From Jiangella alkaliphila (lineage in GTDB: Bacteria; Actinomycetota; Actinomycetes; Jiangellales; Jiangellaceae): DNA of 64,000 nucleotides. Positions 16,531-26,235 of this stretch are shown one piece after another. Numbering within the stretch: position 1 is the stretch's first letter; every line of letters starts with the position of its first letter. The position numbers were made by a program, and so were the translations under genes. Below the pieces are notes generated by a model. That model searched no databases. It saw nothing but the letters and a program-made list of their open reading frames with translations, and was not told where the DNA came from. The stretch lies in NCBI RefSeq assembly GCF_900105925.1, contig NZ_LT629791.1, positions 7,224,001-7,288,000 on the forward strand, given 5' to 3'.

Positions 16531-18897
16531 ATGAACGAGTCCACGACCAACGACGGACAGCGGCCCGCCACTCCGCCTGGATCCGGGGCGCCTGAGGGAT
16601 CCGGCGCCGACCAGCCGGACACCGCCGAATGGCGCGACGGCCCGGCCGGGGGCGGCGCGCCTCGTCCACCCGCCGATCCCCCACGACCCGGCGTGCTCGG
16701 CCGGCTGGCCGGCGCGTCCTACCGCCGCCGCGGCCGGGTCGTCGCCGCCTGGGTGGTGGCCATCGCGGCCGCGTTCGGGCTGTCGGCGGCCTTCGCGGGC
16801 GATTTCACCGCCGACTACTCCGCGCCGGGCTCGGACTCGCGCCAGGCGCAGGACCTGCTGGAGGAGCGCTTCCCGGCGCAGTCCGGCGACACCATCGACG
16901 TGGTGGTGAGGACGGACGGGGCCGCCGTCACCGATCCCGCGGTCCAGGCCGACGTGACGGCACTGCTCGACCAGCTGCGCACGCAGCCGCACGTCGTCGC
17001 CGTCGACGATCCTTACGAGACGGCGGGCGGGATCAGCCAGGACGGCGACATCCTCGTCGCGACGGTGAACCTCGACGTCGTCCTGCCCGACGACATGCCG
17101 GTCGAGGAGACCGAGGAACTGCTGGCCATGGCCGACGCCGCGGAGCGGCCGGGGCTGGAGATCGCGCTCGGCGGGCAGACCGTCGCGCTGGCGGAGCAGG
17201 GCGAGATCGGCTCCGAGGCGATCGGCATGGCGGCCGCCGCGGTGATCCTGCTCATCACGTTCGGCACGGTGGTCGCCGCCGGCCTCCCGCTGATCGTCGC
17301 GATCGCCGGGCTGGCGCTCAGCGGCATGCTCACCGGGCTGGTCGCCGCGGTGGTCGACGTCCCGGACTGGTCGACGGCGCTGGCGACGATGATGGGCATC
17401 GCACTGGGCATCGACTACGTGCTGCTCATGGTGACCCGGTTCCGCGAGTGGCGGGCCGCCGGCCTCGATCCGGAGCGGGCCACCATCGCGACGCTGGACA
17501 CCGCCGGCCGCGCCGTCATGGTCGCCGGCAGCACCGTCATGGTGAGCATGCTCGGCCTGTTCGCCATGGGCCTGACGTTCATGCAGGGCGCCTCGCTCGT
17601 CACCATCGTCGCCGTCGTGGTGGTCATGGCGGCCGCCGCGACGCTGTTCCCGGCGCTGCTCGGCTTCTTCGGCCGCTGGGTCGACCGGCTCCGCCTCCCG
17701 CTCGGCCGGCGCCGGCAGGCGACGGCGCAGCTGGCCGCGGGCGGCCACGTCGAGCCGTCGCGGGCCTGGATGCGCTGGGGCCGGCTGGTCGACCGGCACA
17801 GCATCATCGCGACGGTGGTGGGCGTCGGCCTGCTGCTGGCGCTGGCGGCGCCGTTCCTCGGCGTCCGGTTCGGCTTCCCCGACGCCGGCAACAACGCGGA
17901 GGACCGCTCGGCGCGGCAGGCGTACGACCTGCTGTCCGAGGGCTTCGGCGCCGGCGCGAACGGCCCGCTGCTGCTGGTCGCCGACCTGGACGACCCGACT
18001 GACGCCGACGGTCTGCCCGCGCTGAGCGAGGCGGTCGCCGCCACGCCGGGCGTCGCCGCCGTCATGCCGACGGTCGTCAACGAGGCCGGCGACGCCGGGC
18101 TGCTCACCGTCCTGCCGACGACCGGTCCACAGGACGCCGCGACGGAGGACCTCGTCCACACCCTGCGCGACGACGTGATCCCGGGCACCGGCGTCGAGGT
18201 GCACGTCGGCGGCGTGACGGCGACGTCGATCGACTCGACGGAGAACACGGCCGAGCGGTTGCCGCTACTGATCGGCGGCGTCGTGATCCTGTCGATGATC
18301 CTGCTGCTGGTGTCGTTCCGCAGCATCGTCATCCCGATCACCGCGGCGCTGATGAACCTGCTCTCCGTCGCCGCCGCGTACGGCGTGGTCGCGCTGGTCC
18401 TCGAGGGCGGCTGGGCCGGGCAGCTGATCGGCATCGACACCGAGACACCGATGCCGGCGTTCATCCCGGTGCTGGTCTTCGCGGTGCTGTTCGGGCTCTC
18501 GATGGACTACGAGGTGTTCCTGATCAGCCGCATGCGCGAAGCGTGGATGCGCACCGGCGACAACGCCCGGGCCATCGTCGAGGGGCTGGCCGGCACCGGC
18601 CGGGTCATCACCGCCGCGGCGGCGATCATGGTCGCGGTGTTCGCGGCGTTCATCCCCAGCCCGGAGGTGTTCCTCAAGGTCATCGGCGTCGGCATGGCCG
18701 CGGCGATCCTGGTCGACGCCACCGTCGTGCGGATGCTCCTGGTCCCGGCCGTCATGCACCTGCTGGGACGGTCGAACTGGTGGCTGCCGTCCTGGCTGGA
18801 GCGCCGGCTCCCGCAACTGCACGTCGAGGGCCGGCCCGAGGTGTACCTGCCTGACGGCGAGCCGGCGGATCAGCGGGAGCTCGCCCCCGCCCGCTGA
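16531..18897 (+). CDS. MMPL/RND family transporter, TetR-linked
   Basis: A 788-residue MmpL/RND exporter. A disordered Pro/Gly/Ala-rich cytoplasmic N terminus (about residues 1-55) precedes the first helix (VVAAWVVAIAAAFGLSAAF). The two halves each have a large external loop and a helix bundle; the proton-relay regions are ALGIDYVLLMVTRFREW and LFGLSMDYEVFLISRMREA, each with the family Asp-Tyr pair. ATG 16531 has GAGGGG about 10 nt upstream; GTG 16438 and ATG 16477 are in-frame but lie inside the promoter region. It is probably a drug or lipid exporter repressed by the divergent TetR protein. Confidence 0.92.
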   Translation: MNESTTNDGQRPATPPGSGAPEGSGADQPDTAEWRDGPAGGGAPRPPADPPRPGVLGRLAGASYRRRGRVVAAWVVAIAAAFGLSAAFAGDFTADYSAPGSDSRQAQDLLEERFPAQSGDTIDVVVRTDGAAVTDPAVQADVTALLDQLRTQPHVVAVDDPYETAGGISQDGDILVATVNLDVVLPDDMPVEETEELLAMADAAERPGLEIALGGQTVALAEQGEIGSEAIGMAAAAVILLITFGTVVAAGLPLIVAIAGLALSGMLTGLVAAVVDVPDWSTALATMMGIALGIDYVLLMVTRFREWRAAGLDPERATIATLDTAGRAVMVAGSTVMVSMLGLFAMGLTFMQGASLVTIVAVVVVMAAAATLFPALLGFFGRWVDRLRLPLGRRRQATAQLAAGGHVEPSRAWMRWGRLVDRHSIIATVVGVGLLLALAAPFLGVRFGFPDAGNNAEDRSARQAYDLLSEGFGAGANGPLLLVADLDDPTDADGLPALSEAVAATPGVAAVMPTVVNEAGDAGLLTVLPTTGPQDAATEDLVHTLRDDVIPGTGVEVHVGGVTATSIDSTENTAERLPLLIGGVVILSMILLLVSFRSIVIPITAALMNLLSVAAAYGVVALVLEGGWAGQLIGIDTETPMPAFIPVLVFAVLFGLSMDYEVFLISRMREAWMRTGDNARAIVEGLAGTGRVITAAAAIMVAVFAAFIPSPEVFLKVIGVGMAAAILVDATVVRMLLVPAVMHLLGRSNWWLPSWLERRLPQLHVEGRPEVYLPDGEPADQRELAPAR

Positions 18898-18902
18898 CCA
18901 TC

Positions 18903-18959
18903 CCCATGATCATGTTCCCTCGCGGTCGCTGACACGCCGCGAGGGAACATGATCATGGG
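18903..18959. terminator. 23-bp perfect inverted repeat, bidirectional terminator
   Basis: Arms 18903-18925 and 18937-18959 are perfect reverse complements around an 11-nt loop. Each arm holds the self-complementary CATGATCATG next to TTCCCTCGCGG. The hairpin fills the whole gap between the MmpL stop and the convergent gdh stop (18960-18962). It is far longer than a usual terminator stem. Confidence 0.85.
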
Positions 18960-21900
18960 CTAGGTCGCGTCGGGGCGGAGCAGGCCGCGGACGGCGCGTA
19001 GGCCGACCGACAGGCGGGCGAGGTCGAAGTTGTCGCCCTCGACGATCTCGCGGAGCATGCCCTGGGTCCGGGCGACGACGATCTCGTCCTGCCCAGCCCA
19101 CGCCTCGACCCGGTCCTGCGGCGCCGCCTCCTCGTGCGTGTGCTGGATGACCTGCGCCGTCAGCGCCGCCTGCACGGCGTGGAGGTCGTCGCGCAGGGCG
19201 GCGCGGGCCATGGTCTGCCAGCGGTCGCGCCGCGGCAGCGAGATGATCCGCTCCAGCAGCCGGCCGAGCTCGAGGAACGCGCCCAGCGTGAAGTGCACCC
19301 GGGCGACCTCGAGCAGGTCGGTGCCGGTGGCCAGCGAGTTCTCCACCATGCCGAGCCCGGCGTACGCGGGCGGCAGCACCGCCACCCGGTTGGCCAGCGG
19401 CTCGGGCACGCCGTCGGCGCGCAGCGCCTCCAGCCGCTCGTGGTAGAGGTCCAGCTCACGGCCGGACAGCACCTCGGGCAGCGTCAGCAGCAGCCGGGCG
19501 ATCGGCTCTTCGAAGAACCCGATCTGCCAGGCGATGTCGATCGGCGGCCGGCGGTTGACGGTGAGCCAGCGGGTGGCCCGCTCGGTGATCGTCCGACCCT
19601 CCAGCCGCATGCGGGTCTGGACGTCGAACGACACGACGTTGTCCAGCTCCTTCACCGCGGCCAGCAACTCCGGGATCTGGAACACGACGCCGCCGACGGT
19701 GTGCGCGCGGGCGAGGTCCTCGACCGTCCCGCCGGTCTCCATGCCCAGCCGGTAGGCGAACGTCGAGCCCGCGGTGTTCACCAGCTCGTTGACCACGACG
19801 TTCGTGATGATCTCGCGGCGCAGCGGGTGGTCGTCGATGACCTCGCCGTAGGTATCGCGCAGCGCGCTCGGGAAGTACGCGTGCAGCGCGGCGCCGAGGT
19901 ACGGGTCGTCGGGCATGTGGCCGGCCAGCAGCTCCTCGTACATGAGGTTCTTCGTGTACGCGAACAGGACGGACAGCTCCGGGCTGGTCAGGCCCTTGCC
20001 GGCGCTCATGCGCTCGCCCAGCTGCCGGTCGGTCGGCAGCGCCTCCAGCTCGCGGTCGAGCTTGCCCTCGCTCTCCAGCTTGGCGAGGTAGGAGCGGTGG
20101 ACGTGGGCGAGGTTCGCCGCCTGGAAGACGCCGTTGGCCAGCGCGATGTTCTGGCCGTAGTTGTTGGCGAGGACGAGGTCGGCGATCTCGCCGGTCATCT
20201 CGGCCAGCAGCTCGTTGCGCTGCTTGTCGGTGAGGTCGCCGGAGCGCACGACGCCGTCGAGCAGGATCTTGATGTTGACCTCGTGGTCGGACGTGTCGAC
20301 GCCGGCGGAGTTGTCGATGGCGTCGGTGTTGATGCGCCCGCCGTTGACGGCGAACTCGATGCGGCCGCGCTGGGTCAGGCCGAGGTTGCCGCCCTCGCCG
20401 ATGACCTTTGCGCGCAGGTCGCTCGCGTCGATGCGGATGGCGTCGTTGGCCTTGTCGCCCACCTCGCCGTGCGACTCCGTCGACGCCTTGACGTAGGTGC
20501 CGATGCCGCCGTTCCAGAGCAGGTCGACGGGCGCGCCGAGGATCGCGTGCATCAGCTCAGGCGGCGTCATGGTCTCGACCGACGCGTCGATGCCCAGCGC
20601 CTGCTTGGCCTCGGCCGACAGCTTGATCGTCTTCGCGGTGCGCGGGTAGACGCCGCCGCCCTCGCTGATCAGCTTGGGCTCGTAGTCGTTCCAGCTCGAC
20701 CGCGGCAGCTCGAACAGCCGGCGACGCTCGCCGTAGGACTCCGCGGCGTCGGGGTCGGGGTCGATGAAGATGTGCCGGTGGTCGAACGCGGCGACCAGCC
20801 TGATGTGCTCGGACAGCAGCATGCCGTTGCCGAACACGTCGCCGGACATGTCGCCGACGCCGACGACGGTGAGGTCCTCGGCCTGGATGTCGCGGCCGAG
20901 CTGGCGGAAGTGCCGCTTCACCGACTCCCAGGCGCCGCGCGCGGTGATGCCCATGGCCTTGTGGTCGTAGCCGGCCGACCCGCCTGACGCGAAGGCGTCG
21001 CCGAGCCAGAAGCCGTACTCCTTGGACACGTCGTTGGCGATGTCGGAGAACGACGCCGTGCCCTTGTCGGCCGCGACCACGAGGTACGGGTCGTCGCCGT
21101 CGTGCCGGACGACCTGCGGCGGCGCGACGACGCTGCGGTCGGCGGCGCGGTTGTCGGTGATGTCGAGCATGGCCCGGATGAACGTCTTGTAGCACTCGAC
21201 GCCCTCGGCCAGCCACGCCTCGCGGTCGACGGAGGGGTCGGGCAGCCGCTTGCCGACGAAGCCGCCCTTCGCCCCGACCGGGACGATGACGGAGTTCTTC
21301 ACCGCCTGCGCCTTCACCAGACCGAGGATCTCGGTACGGAAGTCCTCGCGGCGGTCGGACCAGCGCAGGCCGCCCCGGGCGACGGCACCGAAGCGCAGGT
21401 GCACGCCCTCGACCCGCGGCGAGTAGACCCAGATCTCGTACACCGGCCTCGGGTCGGGCAGGTCCGGCAGCGACCGGGAGTCGAGCTTGAAGCTGGTCAC
21501 CGTCTGCGGGCCGCCGACGGTCGTGCGGTAGTAGCTGGTCCGCAGCGTGGCGTTCACCAGCCGCAGGAACGACCGCAGGATGCGGTCCTGGTCGAGGCTG
21601 GCGACCTGGTTCAGCGCCTCGTCGACGCGCTCGGTGAGCTGCTCGGCGGCCGCCCGGCGTGCCGCCCGGCCGGCGTCGTCGTCGCCGTAGCGCTCGGGGT
21701 CGAACCGGGTCTCGAACAGGTCGACCAGCATGCGCGCCACCTCGACGTGGCCCGACAGCGCCTCCTCGAGGTAGTTCTGGCTGAACGTGGTGCCGGTCTG
21801 GCGCAGGTACTTGGCGTACGCGCGCAGGATCGACGCCTGCCGCCACGACAGCGCCGCCTGCGGCACCAGCGCGTTGAACCCGTCGCTCTCGGCGTCGCCC

Positions 21901-23837
21901 CGCCACACCGCGGCGAACGCGTCCTGGAACAAGACCTTGAGGCGGTCGCCCTCGGTCGCCCGCAGCCCGCGGTAGCGCAGCCCGAAATCGTAGATGTACG
22001 CGATCGACTCGCCGTCGGCGCCGCGCCGGATGATCTCGTACGGCCGCTCGTCGACGACCTCGACGCCCATGCGCGACAGGATCGGGAGCACCTGGGTCAG
22101 CGAGATCGGCGCGCCGGTTCGGTAGATCTTGAACCGGCGGTCGGTGGCCAGCCCGCCGACCGGCTGGTAGAGGTTCATGCCGAGGCCGTTCTCGGCGGGG
22201 AGGTCCTCCAGGCGGCGGACGTCGGCCACCGCCGTCCGCGCCGGGAAGTCGGCCTTGTAGCCCTCGGGGAAGGCCTGGCGGTAGCGGCGCAGCAGCTTCG
22301 CCGCGCCCTCCTCGCCGACCTGCTCGGCCAGCGCGTCGGACAACTCGTCGGTCCACGACCGGGTGGCGCCGACCAGCCGCTTCTCCAGCGCCGGGACGTC
22401 GATGACGGGCAGCTCCTGGTCGCGCTTCATGCGGACGACGAAGTGCAGCCTGGCCAGGGCGGACTCGCCGACGCGCGCGGTGAAGTCGATGGAGTCGCCG
22501 TCGGTGGCGGCCAGCAGCAGCTTCTGGATGCGCTCGCGCACGTCGGTGTTGTAGCGGTCGCGCGGCAGGTAGACGAGGAACGACAGGTAGCGCCCGTAGT
22601 CGTCGCGGCGGACGAACATGCGCAGGTGGCGCCGTTCCTGCAGGTGCACGACGGCGAGCGCGGTGGGCAGCAGCTCCTCGGGCGGGATCTGGAACAGCTC
22701 GTCGCGCGGGTACGTCTCGAGCACCTGCAGCAGGTCCTTGCCGGAGTGCCCGGACGGCGCGAAGCCGGCCTGCTCGATGACCTCCTGGACCTTGCGCCGC
22801 AGCACCGGGATGCGCATGACGCTCTCGGTGTAGGCCGCGGACGTGAACAGGCCGAGGAAGCGCCGCTCGCCGACCACCTCGCCGGCTTCGTCGAACGTCT
22901 TCACGCCGACGTAGTCGAGGTAGGCGGGGCGGTGCACCGTCGCCTTCGAGTTCGCCTTGGTCAGGACCAGCAGCTGCTTCTCGCGCGCCTTGGCCCGCAC
23001 CTCGCGCGGCAGCTTGCCGAACGAGCCGGAGAGGTCCTGGTCGAACCGCAGGACGCCCAGGCCGGTGCCGGTGACCGCGCGCAGCACGTCCTCGCCGTCG
23101 ACCTGGTCGAGCTGGTACTCGCGGTAGCCGAGGAAGGTGAAGTGGTCGTCGGCCAGCCAGCGCAGCAGCTCGCGGGCCTCGTCGGACTCGGGCGACTTGA
23201 TCGACGACGGCGGATGCTCCAGCTCGCGGGCGATGTCGAGGGACCGCTGCCGCATGCGCGGCCAGTCCTCGACCGCCTCGCGGACGTCGCGGAGCACGTC
23301 GCGCAGCAACCGCTCGATGGCGGCCTGGTCGTCGGGGTCGTCGGTGCGGTCGATCTCGACGTGCATCCACGACTCGACGACGGTGCCAGGGTCGCGGCGC
23401 GGGTCGTTCTCGTTGAGGTCGAGCACCTCGACCAGCTGGCCGGTGATGTCGCGGCGGACCACCAGCTGCGGGTGGACGACGAGGCGGATCGCGTAGTCGT
23501 GCTCGGACAGCGCCATGGTGACGGAGTCGACCAGGAACGGCATGTCGTCGATGACGACCTCGACGATGGTGTGCCCGGACGCCCAGCCGTGCTCGTCGAT
23601 GGTCGGCGTGTAGACGTTGACGACGGCGGTGCCCTGGGGCCTGGACTGGGCGGACCGGCGGTGCGAGGCGGCGACCCCGTACACGTCGACGACGTCGCGG
23701 TCGACCAGGTCCTCGGCGGTGACGTGCCGGTAGTACCGGCGAAGGAAGGCCTCGTCCTCGTCGCGGCCCCCGCGGTCGCCGACCAGCGCCGCCTTGGCGA
23801 GCAGCTCGGACTTGGCTTCGTCGAGCCGATTGCGCAT
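18960..23837 (-). CDS. gdh: NAD-specific glutamate dehydrogenase, large (180 kDa) class
   Basis: A 1625-residue NAD-dependent glutamate dehydrogenase, converting glutamate to 2-oxoglutarate and ammonia. It fits the large actinobacterial/proteobacterial class of about 1600 residues: an N-terminal ACT-like regulatory region (VEVVIDDMPFLVDSVTMAL), the catalytic core with RGGLRWSDRREDFRTE and VIVPVGAKGGFVGK (substrate lysines), the nucleotide-binding region (GDMSGDVFGNGMLLS, VIGEGGNLGLTQRGRIE), and a long helical C terminus. ATG 23837 is preferred because GGGGG and GGTGG precede it; GTG 23864 would add nine residues. It is monocistronic, ending at the large hairpin. The class is catabolic and allosterically controlled. 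Confidence 0.95.
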   Translation of the reverse strand: MRNRLDEAKSELLAKAALVGDRGGRDEDEAFLRRYYRHVTAEDLVDRDVVDVYGVAASHRRSAQSRPQGTAVVNVYTPTIDEHGWASGHTIVEVVIDDMPFLVDSVTMALSEHDYAIRLVVHPQLVVRRDITGQLVEVLDLNENDPRRDPGTVVESWMHVEIDRTDDPDDQAAIERLLRDVLRDVREAVEDWPRMRQRSLDIARELEHPPSSIKSPESDEARELLRWLADDHFTFLGYREYQLDQVDGEDVLRAVTGTGLGVLRFDQDLSGSFGKLPREVRAKAREKQLLVLTKANSKATVHRPAYLDYVGVKTFDEAGEVVGERRFLGLFTSAAYTESVMRIPVLRRKVQEVIEQAGFAPSGHSGKDLLQVLETYPRDELFQIPPEELLPTALAVVHLQERRHLRMFVRRDDYGRYLSFLVYLPRDRYNTDVRERIQKLLLAATDGDSIDFTARVGESALARLHFVVRMKRDQELPVIDVPALEKRLVGATRSWTDELSDALAEQVGEEGAAKLLRRYRQAFPEGYKADFPARTAVADVRRLEDLPAENGLGMNLYQPVGGLATDRRFKIYRTGAPISLTQVLPILSRMGVEVVDERPYEIIRRGADGESIAYIYDFGLRYRGLRATEGDRLKVLFQDAFAAVWRGDAESDGFNALVPQAALSWRQASILRAYAKYLRQTGTTFSQNYLEEALSGHVEVARMLVDLFETRFDPERYGDDDAGRAARRAAAEQLTERVDEALNQVASLDQDRILRSFLRLVNATLRTSYYRTTVGGPQTVTSFKLDSRSLPDLPDPRPVYEIWVYSPRVEGVHLRFGAVARGGLRWSDRREDFRTEILGLVKAQAVKNSVIVPVGAKGGFVGKRLPDPSVDREAWLAEGVECYKTFIRAMLDITDNRAADRSVVAPPQVVRHDGDDPYLVVAADKGTASFSDIANDVSKEYGFWLGDAFASGGSAGYDHKAMGITARGAWESVKRHFRQLGRDIQAEDLTVVGVGDMSGDVFGNGMLLSEHIRLVAAFDHRHIFIDPDPDAAESYGERRRLFELPRSSWNDYEPKLISEGGGVYPRTAKTIKLSAEAKQALGIDASVETMTPPELMHAILGAPVDLLWNGGIGTYVKASTESHGEVGDKANDAIRIDASDLRAKVIGEGGNLGLTQRGRIEFAVNGGRINTDAIDNSAGVDTSDHEVNIKILLDGVVRSGDLTDKQRNELLAEMTGEIADLVLANNYGQNIALANGVFQAANLAHVHRSYLAKLESEGKLDRELEALPTDRQLGERMSAGKGLTSPELSVLFAYTKNLMYEELLAGHMPDDPYLGAALHAYFPSALRDTYGEVIDDHPLRREIITNVVVNELVNTAGSTFAYRLGMETGGTVEDLARAHTVGGVVFQIPELLAAVKELDNVVSFDVQTRMRLEGRTITERATRWLTVNRRPPIDIAWQIGFFEEPIARLLLTLPEVLSGRELDLYHERLEALRADGVPEPLANRVAVLPPAYAGLGMVENSLATGTDLLEVARVHFTLGAFLELGRLLERIISLPRRDRWQTMARAALRDDLHAVQAALTAQVIQHTHEEAAPQDRVEAWAGQDEIVVARTQGMLREIVEGDNFDLARLSVGLRAVRGLLRPDAT

Positions 23838-23939
23838 CTTCCACCAACCCCCGGAACGAGACACCGGACGTCGTTGTCCGGACCCTCTCCGAACATTAGT
23901 AGCTCGCCGCCGTGTCCGCTTCCCCGGTATCGCAGTCCT

Positions 23940-23968
23940 TGATCACTTATTGCGATCGCTGATGATCA
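23940..23968. other. Cluster of GATC palindromes after kynA
   Basis: TGATCA (23940), GCGATCGC (23952) and TGATCA (23963) occur within 29 bp, over the kynA stop codon and upstream of gdh. They could pair in several ways to form a weak terminator or be protein sites. No clear role. Confidence 0.35.
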
Positions 23969-24802
23969 GAGCCAGGAGCGCAGCTCCCAGAGCAGCGGGT
24001 AGTAGCGGAAGTCGAGGCGACTGCGCAGGTAGGAGGCGCCGGACGAGCCGCCGGTGCCGGTTTTCGTCCCGATCATCCGCTCGACCATCGTGACGTGCCG
24101 GGCCCGCCAGCCCGCGGCCAGCTCGTCGTGCGTCATCAGCCCTTCGGCCAGCTCCCAGACGTCGCCGAAGCCGCCGCGATCGTGCGCCGCGTTGCGCAGG
24201 GACGCGCTGATCTCGTCGTCGCTGCCGGCCGCGAGGTCGTGGGCGCGCAGCACGCACAGGAACGCGTCCCACAGGGTGGGCTCCTCGAGCCGGCGGCGCA
24301 GCCGGGCCGCCTCGTCCTCCGTCAGCGACCGGAACCGGCGCAGGAACGCCGCGTCCTTCGCGCCGGAGATGAACTCCAGCTCGCGGAACTGCACCGACTG
24401 GAACCCGCTCGCCGGCGCCAGCCGGGCCCTGAACTGGAGGAAGTCCTGCGGCGTCATCGTCTCCAGGACGCCGACCTGCTCGATCAGGATCCGCTCGATC
24501 TCGTGCACCCTGGTCAGCAGGTGCCGCGCCCACCACAGGCGGTCGTCGAACATCGCCTGCCGAGCCGACTCCAGCTCGTGCAGCAGCTGCTTGAACCACA
24601 GCTCGTAGACCTGGTGGATGGTGATGAACAGCAGCTCGTCGTGAGCATCGGTCTCGAGACGCTGCTGGTCGAGCAGCTGCGCGAGACGCAGGTACGTGCC
24701 ATAGCTGAGCCGGGCACCGTCCTCGCCGAAATGGGCGGACGGAGGGCTGATCTCCTGGTCGGGTGTCACGTCGCCAGCGTATGGGTCAGGATGTGGAGCC
24801 AT
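23966..24802 (-). CDS. kynA: Tryptophan 2,3-dioxygenase
   Basis: A haem dioxygenase that opens the indole ring of tryptophan to N-formylkynurenine, the first step of the kynurenine pathway. The 278-residue protein has LLFITIHQVYELWFKQLLHE (active-site His region), SGFQSVQFRELEF, and the haem-ligand/substrate region ARHVTMVERMIGTKTGTGGS. No kynureninase or formamidase gene is in the window. ATG 24802 overlaps the start codon of the divergent DUF2505 gene; GTG 24769 (267 residues) would leave a small promoter gap and is equally possible, since the conserved domain begins at about residue 33 (LSYGTYL). Confidence 0.94.
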   Translation of the reverse strand: MAPHPDPYAGDVTPDQEISPPSAHFGEDGARLSYGTYLRLAQLLDQQRLETDAHDELLFITIHQVYELWFKQLLHELESARQAMFDDRLWWARHLLTRVHEIERILIEQVGVLETMTPQDFLQFRARLAPASGFQSVQFRELEFISGAKDAAFLRRFRSLTEDEAARLRRRLEEPTLWDAFLCVLRAHDLAAGSDDEISASLRNAAHDRGGFGDVWELAEGLMTHDELAAGWRARHVTMVERMIGTKTGTGGSSGASYLRSRLDFRYYPLLWELRSWL

Positions 24803-25295
24803 GGACCTGTACAGCGAGCTGCGCTTCGACGCCGATCCGGCAGCGGTCTTCGCGATGCTGACCGACGAGGCCTACATCGAGAAGAAGACCATGGCCGCCA
24901 ACGCGATCCGCTACACGGCCTCCGTCCGCCGCGACGGCGACCGCGTCACCATCGACCTGGTGCGAGTGATGCCCCCGGACGTCCCGGACTTCGTCCGCCG
25001 GTTCGTCGGCGAGACCATCGACATCAAGCAGCGGGACACGTGGGGCCAGGCGGCCGCCGACGGGTCGCGTGAGGGCAGCATCGAGCTGGAGATGTCCGGG
25101 GCGCCGGTGCGGGCCACGGGCACGATGACGCTGGTCCGCAACGGTGCGGCGACGGTGCTGACGATCAAGGGCCTGCTGAAGGCGTCGATCCCACTGGTCG
25201 GCGGCAAGATCGAGCAGGCGCTGCACCAAGGGCTCACCGAGGCGGCGAGAATCGAGGAGCGGGTCGGCAACGACTGGCTGGCCGGCCGCCGCTGA
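24801..25295 (+). CDS. DUF2505 family protein
   Basis: A 164-residue protein of the actinobacterial DUF2505 family, related to START/SRPBCC lipid-binding folds. It begins MDLYSELRFDADPAAVFAMLTDEAYIEKK, as in the family, followed by alternating beta strands (TIDLVRVMPPDVPDF, GTMTLVRNG) and a C-terminal helix (GKIEQALHQGLTEAARIEERV). That fold usually binds a hydrophobic ligand in a central cavity; none is known here. GGAG lies 7 nt before ATG 24801. It is divergent from kynA. Confidence 0.85.
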   Translation: MDLYSELRFDADPAAVFAMLTDEAYIEKKTMAANAIRYTASVRRDGDRVTIDLVRVMPPDVPDFVRRFVGETIDIKQRDTWGQAAADGSREGSIELEMSGAPVRATGTMTLVRNGAATVLTIKGLLKASIPLVGGKIEQALHQGLTEAARIEERVGNDWLAGRR

Positions 25296-25346
25296 CCCCA
25301 GCGAACGGGGCTGCTCCCGGCGGACGGTCCGGTTCCCTGCTCCGCT

Positions 25347-25925
25347 TCAACGACCGGGTACGCCGCCGTCGAGGGCGCGCAGCGCCACGTTCCGCTCGGC
25401 GGCGCCGGCCCGGCGGCCGGGCTGCCGCGGCGCCGGGGCCTCGGCGGCCGGGGCGGGCGTCGCGTCGGAGGCCTCGCGTTCGAGCAGCGCCTCGGCCAGT
25501 TCGGCCGGGCCCGTGACGGCCATGGCCAGCGCGCGGCCGAGGTCGTCGCGGTCGATGGGCTCCTCGGCGGTGCGGCGCAGCCGGTCGGACAGGTCGATGA
25601 CCTTGTCGGCCGTGCCGAGCGTCGCCCGCGCCGCCATGAGGTGACCGCGCTGCAGCGGCCGGCCGGCGATCATCAGCGCCAGCGCCTCGGCGGTGTCGCT
25701 CCAGTCCGACGCCGGCGCCTGCTCGCCGATGAGGCCGGCGACCCCGGCCATCACCCGGTCGGACGCGGCGACGAGGCGCTCGGCCGTCTCGCTGTCGCTG
25801 TCGAGCGAGGCCAGCCTCAGTGCTACCGCGGTGACCAGGGCGCCGTCCGCCGGACTCCGGCGGGGCTGGGAGAGCAGTCGCACCGCTCGTGCGACATACG
25901 GCCTGGTCGACAGCCGGTCATCCAT
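25347..25925 (-). CDS. Hypothetical helical protein
   Basis: I do not recognise this 192-residue protein. It is Ala/Leu/Arg/Asp-rich and appears almost wholly alpha-helical, with no signal peptide, membrane helix, cysteine or catalytic motif. The C-terminal 40 residues (ATPAPAAEAPAPRQPGRRAG) look disordered. ATG 25925 is used; GTG 25928 has slightly better spacing from a GAGGT 7 nt upstream. Strong third-position GC bias and a clean start support coding. It sits alone, convergent with DUF2505. Confidence 0.6.
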   Translation of the reverse strand: MDDRLSTRPYVARAVRLLSQPRRSPADGALVTAVALRLASLDSDSETAERLVAASDRVMAGVAGLIGEQAPASDWSDTAEALALMIAGRPLQRGHLMAARATLGTADKVIDLSDRLRRTAEEPIDRDDLGRALAMAVTGPAELAEALLEREASDATPAPAAEAPAPRQPGRRAGAAERNVALRALDGGVPGR

Positions 25926-25937
25926 CACGCTTGACAC

Positions 25938-26235
25938 CTCGTGTTCTCATCTCTCGGCTCAGCCCATGCGGGCGTACTCGTGCGCGAGTCCTCGCCCACC
26001 GTAGAAGATTCTGCACCGAACTCGCCTTGTCATTCGTCCCACTGGCCCGACTTCCGCCGAATGGCTGCTGCCCGACGACCGCTCCGGTGGGATTGTCGTT
26101 GAAGTAGAAGCTACCGGCTGCGAAGCGTATCGCCTCCGTGGTATGGGCAACAGCCTCGGCTCGCTACCTGTACCTCCACAACGGCGGTCCGGCCCCGGGG
26201 CGTTCCCCCGAACCTCGTGACGCGACCCGAGCGGC
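25938..26235. other. Intergenic region, nothing recognised
   Basis: About 300 bp between the hypothetical gene and the patatin gene, slightly less GC-rich than its surroundings. It must contain the promoter of the hypothetical gene. I see no hairpin, repeat or convincing ORF. Confidence 0.5.

Noticed and set aside
21102-23942. 946-residue plus-strand open frame opposite gdh
   Set aside because: Composition of an antisense shadow; the opposite frame is a complete glutamate dehydrogenase.
25959-26150. 63-residue minus-strand open frame before the hypothetical gene
   Set aside because: Ser/Arg/Pro-rich, no ribosome site, and no recognisable motif.
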